Counted from the first letter of the stretch, positions 18,826 through 28,043 are shown. The stretch: DNA of 64,000 bases from Sphingobacteriales bacterium UTBCD1 (GCA_002066995.1 MWTC01000035.1:62001-126000); one strand, 5' to 3'. Notes: generated from the sequence alone by a model not told the origin. Program-made: numbers and translations.

Positions 18826-21354
18826 CTATTTTGTATCAAACATCAACGGAATATCAATCCGTAACTGGATATTTCTTCCCATATTGTATATTCCATAAGT
18901 TCCTTTTGGCCCCGGCACTTTATAACCTGAAGCCGTTTGCCATACAAAATACTTCAGCCTGCTCAGGTGGTCCTGGTAGGCGGTGTTCATTAAATTATTT
19001 CCCATAACGGAAACAGTAAAAAGCTTCTTTCCTTTTTTATCAGTGAACGTTGACCCAAAGCCTGCATTAAACAAAGTGTAACCCGGGGTAGGGGTTTCTG
19101 TGTCATCGGTCAGGTACACCCGGTTTTGTGCTGCCGTATAGGCAAGCTGCACTTTTACAAATCCATCCGTGAGGTGTTTTGATTTTGAATGAAAATCATA
19201 TCTCAATTCTGAATTGCCGTGAAACGGAGGAATAAAAGGAAGATAACGGCTGCTGTCCGGAGAAATTTTTGCATCAGCGCTTTTATTTCTTGTATAGACT
19301 GCCGATAAACTGTTCTCAAAATGAAGCGATGGTATCAGGTGTAAATCGATACTCAGTTCACCTCCATAGAGATCCGCTTTGCCTTGCTGAAATTCAAAGG
19401 TTTGGTTTCCGGCAACGATTACCGAATCACTGCCGTTTACCCCGAGTAGTTTCTGGTTGTAAATGTAATTGCTTATACGGTTATTGAATACGCTGAAATT
19501 AACAACGAATTTCGATGAGGAATAAGCAAACCCGGCATCTTCCTGTAAACTGAATTCCGGTTTGAAATTCTTATTGCCGATCTGGTACATGTTTGTGCCG
19601 GGATGTACTCCGTTTGCAGAGATCTCGGAAATATCCGGCGCCCTGAAACCTGTGGAGATATTTGCTTTTACCGAAAATCTTTTATTGAAATTGTATGTAG
19701 ATCCGATGCTGGAAGAGAAGCCTGAGAAATTACGGCTGTAATTATAAAACAGATGATCCGCATTTAAGGTATCTGCACCATACACCGCTCTTTCAAGACC
19801 GGAGACGGGATCAGGTTTTGTATATAGTTCATTATTCCTGAAGGACCGGTTATCGAAACGAAGTCCGCCTGCAAGATCTAATTTATTTATAGTCTTTTTA
19901 AGCAACACAAAAGGCCCGGCATCAAACTGGTGATAGGACGGAATAATGAATTCCGTTCCTTTTTCAACATTGTCATGCTGGTACATCCCGTTAATTCCTG
20001 CAGTAAGATTCCATCCGTTTAATTCATGAAAGACATATTTTACATCGTAAGTGAACGTATTTAGCTGAAGGTATAATCCGGCAATATCCGTATAAGGGAA
20101 TTCCGGGTGATTGAATTCACGCCGTACACTTCTCTGGTAGCCGAGATTGAAGAGCAAGCGGCCACTCCCTGCAGAAAAACTATTTGCAGAATAAACACGG
20201 TAATTCTGAACATGCTGGTGCAGGGTAGTGATCTTGTATGACCTCAGTTCATTACCAGGTACTATGGGCCGGAACAGATCTTCTTCTGTTATCTGCCTGG
20301 TGAATTTCCCCGTTGCTGAATCGCGGCTTCCGTCCGGAATTTCCTGCAAATCATCAAACAGAGTAAAGTTGAGGTGAGAAAAACCCCAGTTGCCATGTAA
20401 GCCGAAAGACCCGGAAGCATCATTCTCGCTGAATGCCGTATTGTACACCCTGCCGTCATATTTATTCCGGTAATTAGTGGCTTGTTTATGTGAGAGCCTT
20501 GTCATCCATTCAAAATTATTTTTAGAACCGCTCAGCATTGCTGAGCCGCCAAACATTCCGTTGTTTGTCTGGTACTCAGCCAATACATCGCCTTTTATCT
20601 TACCACCGGGACCCGGCTGATAAGGAATCAGGTTAACGACACCGGCAAGGGCGCCGGAACCATAGCTCAGGCTGGCCGGGCCTTTAATTACTTCAACACG
20701 GTCTATGCCATACTGATCAACTTCAATTCCGTGCTCATCGCCCCATTGCTCCCCTTCCTGCCTTACACCATCATACAGTGTGAGTATCCTGTTGTACCCA
20801 AGTCCCCTGATGATTGGCTTGGAAATATTGGGGCCTGTGGTAATAGCATTGACGCCGGGCACTTTTGCAATAGCGTCAATGATATTGCTGCTGAGATTCC
20901 TTGATAGAAAATCATGACTGATGGAAATGACAGGTACAGGATTTCTTTTTATCTGTGTGGCTTTGGTGGTACCCGTTATCACCACTTCACCTTCTTCCAC
21001 AGCGCTGATCTCGAGTTCGAAATTTTCCACTGCATCCCCGGAGAAAGTAATATTTCTTGTTATTGTTTTATAACCGATCATTCTTACTTCCACAAGAAAA
21101 TTCCCTGCAGGTAAATATTTCAGTGTGTATTGACCCTTTTCATCCGTTACAGCGCCGACTTTCAGGTCGGGGATATATATAGTGACTCCCGCCAGGGGAG
21201 AATTATTGCTTTTGTCTGTCACCTTGCCTGATAAAGATCCTGCAATACTGCGATTTATTTGTAACTGGTGGTCGCTGTCTGTTCCCTGGGCATTTGATAA
21301 AAGTGATATTGCTGAGAGCAAAATTGTAACAATTCCTGCTTGTATATATTTCAT
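18826..21354 (-). CDS. TonB-dependent outer-membrane receptor
   Basis: 842 residues. Signal peptide ending SNA|QGT; carboxypeptidase-regulatory-like domain at about 40-115 (SGKVTDKSNNSPLAGVTIYIP); TonB box region EEGEVVITGT; plug at about 140-245 (VPGVNAITTGPN, RGLGYNRI, VEVIKGPASLSYGSGALAGVVNLI); 22-strand barrel to the C-terminus (IQLRIDIPLMF). It imports an unknown substrate using TonB energy. A small exported protein lies 143 bp upstream on the same strand. It is single and not followed by a SusD gene, so a metal or siderophore is more likely than a glycan; this is an inference. Confidence 0.92.
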   Translation of the reverse strand: MKYIQAGIVTILLSAISLLSNAQGTDSDHQLQINRSIAGSLSGKVTDKSNNSPLAGVTIYIPDLKVGAVTDEKGQYTLKYLPAGNFLVEVRMIGYKTITRNITFSGDAVENFELEISAVEEGEVVITGTTKATQIKRNPVPVISISHDFLSRNLSSNIIDAIAKVPGVNAITTGPNISKPIIRGLGYNRILTLYDGVRQEGEQWGDEHGIEVDQYGIDRVEVIKGPASLSYGSGALAGVVNLIPYQPGPGGKIKGDVLAEYQTNNGMFGGSAMLSGSKNNFEWMTRLSHKQATNYRNKYDGRVYNTAFSENDASGSFGLHGNWGFSHLNFTLFDDLQEIPDGSRDSATGKFTRQITEEDLFRPIVPGNELRSYKITTLHQHVQNYRVYSANSFSAGSGRLLFNLGYQRSVRREFNHPEFPYTDIAGLYLQLNTFTYDVKYVFHELNGWNLTAGINGMYQHDNVEKGTEFIIPSYHQFDAGPFVLLKKTINKLDLAGGLRFDNRSFRNNELYTKPDPVSGLERAVYGADTLNADHLFYNYSRNFSGFSSSIGSTYNFNKRFSVKANISTGFRAPDISEISANGVHPGTNMYQIGNKNFKPEFSLQEDAGFAYSSSKFVVNFSVFNNRISNYIYNQKLLGVNGSDSVIVAGNQTFEFQQGKADLYGGELSIDLHLIPSLHFENSLSAVYTRNKSADAKISPDSSRYLPFIPPFHGNSELRYDFHSKSKHLTDGFVKVQLAYTAAQNRVYLTDDTETPTPGYTLFNAGFGSTFTDKKGKKLFTVSVMGNNLMNTAYQDHLSRLKYFVWQTASGYKVPGPKGTYGIYNMGRNIQLRIDIPLMFDTK

Positions 21355-21497
21355 CCCTGATTAATTGTGGTTAAATACAGATACATCTTTCCTTTAATAA
21401 ACCTCTCATTATGTCATTTCTGTTATTGCTGCATAAATCATTAGAGCAATTATGGCATAAACTGATTTCTCTATGAAAAATGATTGAATAAATTCAA

Positions 21498-21839
21498 TCA
21501 ACCAATTGCAGGCGGGCCCCGGAGATTAAAAAAGAAATATGAAACAGGATCAGCATCTTTTTCGATAGGAGAATAATAGAGAGAATGTATCAACGGCACT
21601 TCGGCTTCTGTAACGCTTACATCCGAAGTAAATGGAGATAGTACGATGATATTGTTTAATTCACAGTGAAAGCCGGTTTGATGCAGGTGTGTTTTAAAAC
21701 TTCCGTCTGTACAAACGGTATAAACGTCCTTGTGCTGAAATATGAGTTTGTGAATCCATTGCTTGGGTGTGATGCTGAATGCAAAGACCAGGAATAACAA
21801 CAGGCTTACTGTTCTTTTTATTGAATCCTTTAGTTGCAT
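21498..21839 (-). CDS. Small exported protein upstream of TonB receptor
   Basis: 113 residues starting MQLKDSIKRTVSLLLFLVFAFS; a GTG one codon upstream is also possible. It has an N-terminal hydrophobic segment, a few His/Cys (KTHLHQTGFHCEL), and the C-terminal FFNLRGPPAIG. To my knowledge small proteins ending in LRGPP occur beside TonB receptors in Bacteroidota. The paired His and Cys could bind a metal, fitting a metal-uptake locus, but this is an inference. Confidence 0.7.
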   Translation of the reverse strand: MQLKDSIKRTVSLLLFLVFAFSITPKQWIHKLIFQHKDVYTVCTDGSFKTHLHQTGFHCELNNIIVLSPFTSDVSVTEAEVPLIHSLYYSPIEKDADPVSYFFFNLRGPPAIG

Positions 21840-22401
21840 CACTCATTAAATAGAGGCACAAATTAAATCTTTTTATTGATTGATGATGACCGCTCATCAG
21901 GTTTTAGTAATAATTTTTGAATCCCGGCAGGGTAACAAAAAAATTAGCAATCAGCGCCGGGCTGATCGCCCTGAGACGGTTTTGATTTTTCGCCGGACTA
22001 TTAAATGATGCGGCAGTTATTCAGTTAGTCTCTTTTTTATAATGCGCCGCTTTGATAATCTTACTGCTGCAAGGCTTCCAGAAGCACACGGTAGTATTCA
22101 TAGTCAGTAAGTAGTAATAACAAATATTATTGCCGGCCTGGTGTGAATCACAAAAAATATTTTCCTGTAAGGCCTGGCAGTATTCCATAAAGGCTGGCAT
22201 GAATATTTGTTGCATTCTGAATTCACTGTTTCTCAAATAACGGGATCGTTTACTCAATAAAGATTCCTGTCATAGAAACAAATGCGGGATTTGATAAAAG
22301 CGCTTGCCATTATTACGTTGATCAATTTCATCAGTTCATTATTGCAAATCCCGTTTGGATTAAGAAAGAATCTTATCTTTAAAAAATTAAAACTGATTAA
22401 T
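21840..22401. other. 560-bp region without a supported gene
   Basis: Divergent gap between the small exported protein and the DapA-family gene. A 78-codon open frame on the minus strand (22021-22257, TTG start) has no coding character that I can recognise. No hairpin or repeat stands out. Confidence 0.45.
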
Positions 22402-23298
22402 ATGAAATTTGGATGGAAAGGAGTTTTTCCTGCTGTCACCACCCAGTTCTCGAAAAGCGATGAGCTGGACCTGGCAATGTTTGAAAAAAACCTGTATGCG
22501 CAACTTGATGCCGGAGTGCATGGAATTGTTTTGGGCGGCACCTTAGGAGAGTCCAGCACATTGACTGCATCCGAAAAAGAGAAGCTGGTGAAGTTCACCG
22601 TTGAGAAAGTAGGAGGTAGAGTGCCGGTGATATTGAATATTGCAGAGGGTTCCACCAAAGAAGCGATCCTGCAAACTGCAAATGCTGTAAAATGGGGCGC
22701 TGATGGATTAATGCTCTTGCCGCCCATGCGCTACAAAGCGGACGACAGGGAAACAGTTGTCTTCTTTAAAGCAGTGGCGGAAACCACAAAGCTGCCGATC
22801 ATGATCTACAACAACCCGGTGGATTATAAAATTGAAGTGACGCTGGATATGTTTGAAGAACTGAAATCGTGTAAGAATATTAATGCTGTCAAAGAATCCA
22901 CACGGATTGTGAGCAATGTAACCAAAATGAGAAATCGTTTTGGTGACCGGTTCAAGATCTTATGTGGTGTGGATACTATTGCCCTGGAAGAACTGTTGCT
23001 GGGCGCCGATGGCTGGGTGGCAGGACTGGTGTGTGCCTTTCCTAAAGAGACCGTGGCGATCTATGAATTGGCAAAGCAGGGAAAGATCGGAGAGGCAACA
23101 AAGATCTATCGTTGGTTCATGCCTTTGCTGGAACTGGATATTCATCCAAAGCTGGTTCAATATATCAAGCTGGCAGCTGCTCAGGCAGGTATCGGATCCG
23201 AATATGTCAGAGCTCCAAGGCTGACTTTGGAAGGAGAAGAGCGAAAAAGAATTCTATCGGTAATCAATGAAGGAATTAAAAACAAGCCTGAACTTTAA
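22402..23298 (+). CDS. Dihydrodipicolinate synthase/N-acetylneuraminate lyase family protein
   Basis: 298 residues, TIM-barrel Schiff-base aldolase/dehydratase family. Visible: the active-site loop GTLGESSTL (GTTGE in DapA itself, so Thr is replaced by Leu at 48), catalytic Tyr136 in YNNP and Schiff-base Lys164 in AVKES. The loop change and the LPPMRYK segment suggest a relative of DapA acting on another 2-oxo acid (hydroxyproline or sugar-acid pathways are possible) rather than lysine synthesis. Start set at ATG 22402, since the 40 codons upstream lack family character. No operon partner. Confidence 0.85.
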   Translation: MKFGWKGVFPAVTTQFSKSDELDLAMFEKNLYAQLDAGVHGIVLGGTLGESSTLTASEKEKLVKFTVEKVGGRVPVILNIAEGSTKEAILQTANAVKWGADGLMLLPPMRYKADDRETVVFFKAVAETTKLPIMIYNNPVDYKIEVTLDMFEELKSCKNINAVKESTRIVSNVTKMRNRFGDRFKILCGVDTIALEELLLGADGWVAGLVCAFPKETVAIYELAKQGKIGEATKIYRWFMPLLELDIHPKLVQYIKLAAAQAGIGSEYVRAPRLTLEGEERKRILSVINEGIKNKPEL

Positions 23299-23352
23299 TA
23301 AAAAATAAGAGAACCAGTTAATCAGTGCTCTTACCGCTGATCAATCAACTGT

Positions 23353-24372
23353 TTATTGCGGATCGTCATTATCATTGTCATTGTCTTTCTTCCTGGTCTT
23401 TGACTTATTCTTGTTCTTGTCAGTACTTTCTTTAAGTTTCTTTTCGTCAGGATTGCCCTGCTTATCATAGAGAGGATTATCCATGGGAAACTGGCCGTCT
23501 TTTAGCTTTTGATTGAACACTTTATTGACATGAACCCATTTGCCGTTGATCCATTTGAAGCCTTCATTGTCGCCATCCGGTACATAGGTCCATTTGTTTT
23601 CAGGTTCGTTTGTTTCTGAAACAAGATGATCCACCAGGATCATTCCAAGGTCATTGATATAGTTTACCAGAGTGCTTGCATCTTTTTTATATTCAATACT
23701 GAAACGGTATTGTGGCGGTTTCGGAATACTGTCCCGGTCAAATGTAAAATAAGGGCCCCCGAAAAGAGGCTCTTTTTTATCGTTGAAAGTGAGTACCTCG
23801 ATCCATTTCTTATTGCTCATGGCGCTGTTATTATCGTAGCCGAACAGGGTATAATATTTTTTCCCCCTGTATTCTGTCTTTATCATGTTGTAATACACCG
23901 CACCGATCCAGTTGTCTTTGGTACGGACAGAATCCATTGGGTTTGATGTGAATTCAGAATAATCCCGAAGCGGTATCAGTTTCAGTGATCCGTCTGCAGC
24001 CGGGGATTGAATAGCGCCACGCTGGCGGTAATAATAACCGTCTTCATCGAGGGAAAGTGACCAGGTGAAAATGCGGAAAGTGGTATCCGGGGCATAAAGT
24101 TTGGAAATACCGATCACCGAATCAAAAGGGAAATAAAAAGAGTTTTTAATCTCCAGCGCTCTTAATAGTGTCCTGACGAATAAGCTGTCGGAGCGCATCC
24201 TGCCGGCAACAGTGCTGTCTGTTATAAGACTTTTGGCTAAAAATTTCAACGAATCTTCTTTTAACTGAAGTTTGCCAAGATCTGTTCCGCTGATCTTTTG
24301 AGCCTGTGATGAAAAGGAACAGGCTGCCGCCAGGCAGAGAAAAAAAATAGTTGAACGGATAATTTGCTTCAC
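23353..24372 (-). CDS. Conserved-looking secreted protein, unknown function
   Basis: 339 residues from a GTG start. Signal peptide ending SSQA|QKI. The body has a helical N-terminal part (40-100) and a beta-rich part with WSLSLDEDGYYYRQRG, YYNMI, YTLFGYDNN and PYFTFDRDS; the C-terminus is a low-complexity Lys/Asp/Asn tail. No catalytic motif recognised. It ends 54 bp from the DapA-family stop, convergent. Confidence 0.75.
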   Translation of the reverse strand: MKQIIRSTIFFLCLAAACSFSSQAQKISGTDLGKLQLKEDSLKFLAKSLITDSTVAGRMRSDSLFVRTLLRALEIKNSFYFPFDSVIGISKLYAPDTTFRIFTWSLSLDEDGYYYRQRGAIQSPAADGSLKLIPLRDYSEFTSNPMDSVRTKDNWIGAVYYNMIKTEYRGKKYYTLFGYDNNSAMSNKKWIEVLTFNDKKEPLFGGPYFTFDRDSIPKPPQYRFSIEYKKDASTLVNYINDLGMILVDHLVSETNEPENKWTYVPDGDNEGFKWINGKWVHVNKVFNQKLKDGQFPMDNPLYDKQGNPDEKKLKESTDKNKNKSKTRKKDNDNDNDDPQ

Positions 24373-24524
24373 CAGGATTATTTGAATTTATTATCCAAAA
24401 GTACAGTTTAATACACACCTCAATGCCGGGTACTTTCCAAATAAATTATTAATTCTTTCAGCAATGAGCATCAGATATAACGGAAAAATATCCTTTAAAT
24501 TTCAGATTAGCCGAAATTTCTTGC

Positions 24525-25772
24525 TTAACGGCAGGCCCTGGCAAAATCTATAAGGGAATAAAAACTAAGATCAATATCCGGATGAGGCAATGCCTGCTCC
24601 GGTTTGGTCGTCTTTAAAAAGACCGTAAACATTCCGGCATTCCGTCCGAAAAGCATATCGCTGGAATTGTTACCAACCATCAAGGAATGTGAGAATGAGA
24701 TGTCAGGGAAATCTATTTCTGCTTTCAGCGCCATCCCGGGATTGGGTTTACGGCAAAAGTCCTTAATGTCGGTGCTGCTGCAATAGTAGATCTTATCAAT
24801 ATGCCCGCCGGCTTCTGCTATTTCTTTTTCCATATTCTTGTGGATATGGATGAGGTCTTCTTCCGTCATAAGGCCACGGCCCACACCCCGCTGGTTGCTG
24901 ACGATAATGACCTTCCCGAATTTTTTTGAGAGAGCTGCCAGTGATTCTTTCGCCATGTCATAAAAATGAAATTCCTGCCAGTTGCGGATATAATCATCTT
25001 TCTTTTCATGATTGATGACGCCATCCCGGTCAATAAACAAGGTCCAGCTTTTATCCACTTTGTCCAGGTCAGGTGCATGATATTTTAATTCTTCCTGCAC
25101 CCTTTTATAATCTCCGGGTATGCCGATGTCAATGAAATAATTGTCATGGACAAAACCGAAAATGGTTTTATTCATAAATTCTTTTTCGAGAAAATCCTTT
25201 TCAAAAGAAAATTTATCCGGAAGTTCTTTTTGAAGGAAAGCCTCACGGTTGATCAGGTAAATTCCTCCATTGATGAGTCCCGAAGGATAGAACTGTTTTT
25301 CATTAAAATCTTTTATTATGTTATCGTCGCCTAACTCAACCACTCCATAGCGGTCGAAATCTTTCATCGGCTTCAGGGCAATGCTGCAAAGAGCTGAATT
25401 GGCCTGATGAGAATGGGAAAAACCTGCAGTGTCAATTTTGTAAAGCGTATCTCCATTCAGCACCAGTACATTTTTTCCTGTTGTTTTTTGGATAGAAAAC
25501 CGTATAGCTCCTCCGGTGCCCAGCGGTTCATGTTCAATGCAGCATTGGTAATTGATGGTCGGGAATTCTGTTTCCAGGAATTCTTCAATGAACTTATGTT
25601 TGTATCCGAGAGAAAATATAAATTTTTCAATTCCCTGAGAAAGCAAATACCGGATGACATAAGTAAGGAATGGCTGTTCATTAACTGGAGCCATGCACTT
25701 GGGAAGATCAGGAACGGCATCCCTTAATCTTGTTCCGAATCCTCCTGCTAAAATGACCGCTTCCTTGACCAT
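24525..25772 (-). CDS. Fused heptose-1-phosphate guanylyltransferase / heptose 1,7-bisphosphate phosphatase (HddC-GmhB)
   Basis: 415 residues, two enzymes in one chain. Residues 1-235 are a nucleotidyltransferase (LAGGFGTRLRD at 8-18, LVLNGDTL around 103-110, IDIGIPGDYKR). Residues 243-415 are a HAD-IIIA phosphatase with nucleophile and acid/base Asp248 and Asp250 in FIDRDGVIN, then SNQRGVGRG, a Cys pair region YYCSSTDIKDFCRKP and MVGNNSSD. Together they would dephosphorylate heptose 1,7-bisphosphate and activate heptose-1-phosphate with GTP. It follows gmhA (65 bp) and hddA on the same strand, completing GDP-D-glycero-alpha-D-manno-heptose synthesis. Confidence 0.9.
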   Translation of the reverse strand: MVKEAVILAGGFGTRLRDAVPDLPKCMAPVNEQPFLTYVIRYLLSQGIEKFIFSLGYKHKFIEEFLETEFPTINYQCCIEHEPLGTGGAIRFSIQKTTGKNVLVLNGDTLYKIDTAGFSHSHQANSALCSIALKPMKDFDRYGVVELGDDNIIKDFNEKQFYPSGLINGGIYLINREAFLQKELPDKFSFEKDFLEKEFMNKTIFGFVHDNYFIDIGIPGDYKRVQEELKYHAPDLDKVDKSWTLFIDRDGVINHEKKDDYIRNWQEFHFYDMAKESLAALSKKFGKVIIVSNQRGVGRGLMTEEDLIHIHKNMEKEIAEAGGHIDKIYYCSSTDIKDFCRKPNPGMALKAEIDFPDISFSHSLMVGNNSSDMLFGRNAGMFTVFLKTTKPEQALPHPDIDLSFYSLIDFARACR

Positions 25773-25837
25773 TGATGATCGTTAGGTTGTTGAATTATTT
25801 GAATATTGTTGAGCTATAATCAAGGCGATCCGGTAAA

Positions 25838-26428
25838 TTAATCATGCAACAGATCTTTGAAATAATTCTCTTCCACCAACTGGCAGATGATATGCCCGAT
25901 CAGAATATGGCTTTCCTGTATCCTCGGTGTGTCAGATGAAGGAACATTGACCAGGTGATCGCTCAGATATTTCATCTTACCTCCTGTTGACCCGGTAAAT
26001 CCGATTGTTGTGATCTTTTTATTTCGGGCCGTTTCAAATGCGTTGAGAATATTTTTTGAATTTCCCGAGGTTGACAACCCTACCAGCACATCACCCTCTT
26101 CCCCGATGCCGTCAATGATCCGGGAATAGACAACATCATAACTGTAGTCATTGGCAACTGCAGTCATGTATGAAGTATTGCAATGAAGCGCTTCGGCCGG
26201 CAATGCTTTGCGGTCGGTATAAAACCTCCCCGAAAACTCTGCTGCCAGGTGCTGGGCATCGGCTGCGCTTCCCCCATTGCCGCAGAAATAAACCCTGTTG
26301 CCGTTTTTAAATGCTTTTACAATGGTATCAACCACTTTTTCAATTGTATGGATCAATTCATCGCTTTGTAAAACCATTTGCTTTGTCTCAATTGAAGCTG
26401 TGATTATTTTTTTAATTTTTTCACTCAT
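25838..26428 (-). CDS. gmhA: Sedoheptulose 7-phosphate isomerase
   Basis: 196 residues, a single SIS domain of standard GmhA length. NGGSAADAQHLAAEF, LVGLSTSGNSKNIL and the C-terminal ESHILIGHIICQLVE are diagnostic. It converts sedoheptulose 7-phosphate to D-glycero-D-manno-heptose 7-phosphate, the substrate of the kinase encoded 35 bp upstream. Cytoplasmic, probably a tetramer as in the family. Confidence 0.95.
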   Translation of the reverse strand: MSEKIKKIITASIETKQMVLQSDELIHTIEKVVDTIVKAFKNGNRVYFCGNGGSAADAQHLAAEFSGRFYTDRKALPAEALHCNTSYMTAVANDYSYDVVYSRIIDGIGEEGDVLVGLSTSGNSKNILNAFETARNKKITTIGFTGSTGGKMKYLSDHLVNVPSSDTPRIQESHILIGHIICQLVEENYFKDLLHD

Positions 26429-26463
26429 ACTGATGGATCGTTTTAAATTTTCAGATCATGGTT

Positions 26464-27492
26464 CTACATTGTCCATGTGGTCAGGCCATGCTCAACAAAC
26501 CTGTAATCTTTATGTTGCCCTCCGAATTTTTCCAGGCTTTTTATAACCTGATACTTGGTTGTACCCGGGCAATAGAATATCATAAATCCGCCACCGCCGG
26601 CTCCTGTTATTTTTCCGCCGGTAGCTCCGGCTTTTTTGGCTGTTTCATAGATCTCTTCCATCAGGCTGTTGCTGATGCCTTCTGCCATTTCCTTTTTTTG
26701 ACGGAAACCGAAATCAAGAATATCTCCGAAATCGTTCAGCTTCCCTTTGAGCAGCGCTTCTTTCATCATCTGTGCCTGAAGCTTCAACTGGTGCATTGCC
26801 TCAATGGGGCGGCCTTTTTTTTCAGTTACATTCTTACTCTGCTTTTTAATGATTTCGGCTGATTCCCGGCTGGTGGAAGTGAAATAAAGAAGTAAATTAT
26901 TTTCCAATTCGAATAAATATTTCTGCCTTATGCGCAGCGGGTTCACGATCACTTTATCGCCTGCATAAAATTCCATAAAATTCACGCCGCCAAAAGTGGC
27001 TGCATACTGGTCCTGTTTTCCACCAGCCAGTTGCAGATCTTTTCTTTCAATATCGTAAGCATATTGAGCAATGTCGTACTCACCTAATGGCAGCTTCAGC
27101 ATTTCCGTAAATGCACCAATGATCGCAACCACAACGGTGGATGAAGTTCCCAGCCCCGAACCCGCCGGAGCATCTGCGTATGTTGAAAGCCGGAAGCCTT
27201 TGATCCCGGTAATTCCATAATCTTTCTGAATACGGTTGTAAACTCCTTTCAGCAAGTCCAGTTTTCCGTTGACAGGCAAATGAGTATCCCACTTGTATTG
27301 TTCTGTTTCATCCCGGTCAATAGCTTCCAGTATAATTGCATTTTCTTCCAATGGCTCGATGGTTGCATTAGCATATAGTGAAACGGTTGCATTTAATATA
27401 GCTCCTCCATACAAGTCGCTGTACGGGCTGACATCCGTTCCGCCGCCTGCTAAGCCAATTCTGAGCGGAGCTTTACTTCGGTAAATCATCAT
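26464..27492 (-). CDS. hddA: D-glycero-alpha-D-manno-heptose 7-phosphate kinase (GHMP family)
   Basis: 342 residues. RSKAPLRIGLAGGGTD at 5-20 and the ATP loop PAGSGLGTSSTVV at 109-121 are GHMP-kinase hallmarks of the heptose kinase branch; GKITGAGGGGF is the third motif. Phosphorylates heptose 7-phosphate at C1. Its ATG (27492-27490) overlaps by ATGA the stop that the upstream mazF would use if its frame were intact, so it was once translationally coupled to the toxin gene. Confidence 0.92.
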   Translation of the reverse strand: MMIYRSKAPLRIGLAGGGTDVSPYSDLYGGAILNATVSLYANATIEPLEENAIILEAIDRDETEQYKWDTHLPVNGKLDLLKGVYNRIQKDYGITGIKGFRLSTYADAPAGSGLGTSSTVVVAIIGAFTEMLKLPLGEYDIAQYAYDIERKDLQLAGGKQDQYAATFGGVNFMEFYAGDKVIVNPLRIRQKYLFELENNLLLYFTSTSRESAEIIKKQSKNVTEKKGRPIEAMHQLKLQAQMMKEALLKGKLNDFGDILDFGFRQKKEMAEGISNSLMEEIYETAKKAGATGGKITGAGGGGFMIFYCPGTTKYQVIKSLEKFGGQHKDYRFVEHGLTTWTM

Positions 27493-27546
27493 TCAATTGA
27501 TAAAACTTTAGAAAGCGCTGATTGTATTTTTGATTTAAGAAAGTCA

Positions 27547-27828
27547 TCAACGGTTCCAATTTTTTATAAATCGTTCCTGGCTTACGCTTCTGACCTGAAA
27601 ACAATCTGCCGCAGATACTTTTGTCAGGCTATTTAAAGACGTTGGTTCAATTTTTATCATCCAGGGTGCAATTGAATAACGATCTTTCCAATCAGTAACA
27701 GGAACAATTATTTTAAGCGGTAATTTTCCTAATGCGTCATCATTTACAATTATTGCAGGTCTTGTTTTTTTAATCTCTGCTCCAATTGTCGGATCCAGGT
27801 TAATAAGCCAGATTTCACCTTGTTTCAT
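27547..27828 (-). CDS. MazF/PemK-type toxin, C-terminus lost by frameshift
   Basis: 93 residues. N-terminal KQGEIWLINLDPTIGAEIKKTRPAIIV and the later VSAADCFQVRSVSQERF are typical of MazF-like mRNA interferases. After ERFIKN the frame runs WNR-stop. In the +1 frame the sequence continues IGTVDDFLKSKIQSALSK to a TGA at 27491-27489, exactly a MazF C-terminal helix. A change in an A6 run at about 27561-27566 therefore removed about 23 residues. The start overlaps the antitoxin gene by 14 bp. Whether the short form is still toxic is unknown. Confidence 0.85.
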   Translation of the reverse strand: MKQGEIWLINLDPTIGAEIKKTRPAIIVNDDALGKLPLKIIVPVTDWKDRYSIAPWMIKIEPTSLNSLTKVSAADCFQVRSVSQERFIKNWNR

Positions 27829-28027
27829 AGAAATCTTCCCAGTCTAAGTTTGAAAAAGCGGTAAGTTCTGAATTGGTTTTATATTCGTTCCCCAATTCTT
27901 CTGCTGCTATGGTCATTTGTTGTATGTAGTTTTGTCGCAAAATTCCTTTCAGAGCTTTTTCTATCAAAAAAAGCTTTTCATTCAACGGAAGCTGATGTAT
28001 TTCTTTAAGTATATCAGAAGTACTCAT
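27815..28027 (-). CDS. Antitoxin partner of MazF
   Basis: 70 residues starting MSTSDILKEIHQLPLNEKLFL and ending LTAFSNLDWEDFYETR. This layout (N-terminal helix-turn, then an acidic end LDxEDFYE) is common for antitoxins directly upstream of Bacteroidota MazF toxins. The 14-bp overlap with the toxin gene is the usual translational coupling. It would bind the toxin and repress its own promoter; DNA binding is inferred from the family. Confidence 0.8.
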   Translation of the reverse strand: MSTSDILKEIHQLPLNEKLFLIEKALKGILRQNYIQQMTIAAEELGNEYKTNSELTAFSNLDWEDFYETR

Positions 28028-28043
28028 ATTGTAAAGATACTTA

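Noticed and set aside
22021-22257. 78-codon minus-strand open frame with TTG start.
   Set aside because: No family character, odd composition (several Cys and Tyr runs), no ribosome-binding site that I can see.
27547-27570. Programmed frameshift in mazF at the A6 run.
   Set aside because: The needed shift is +1, while A-rich slippery sites favour -1, and no stimulating element is seen; a plain indel is simpler.
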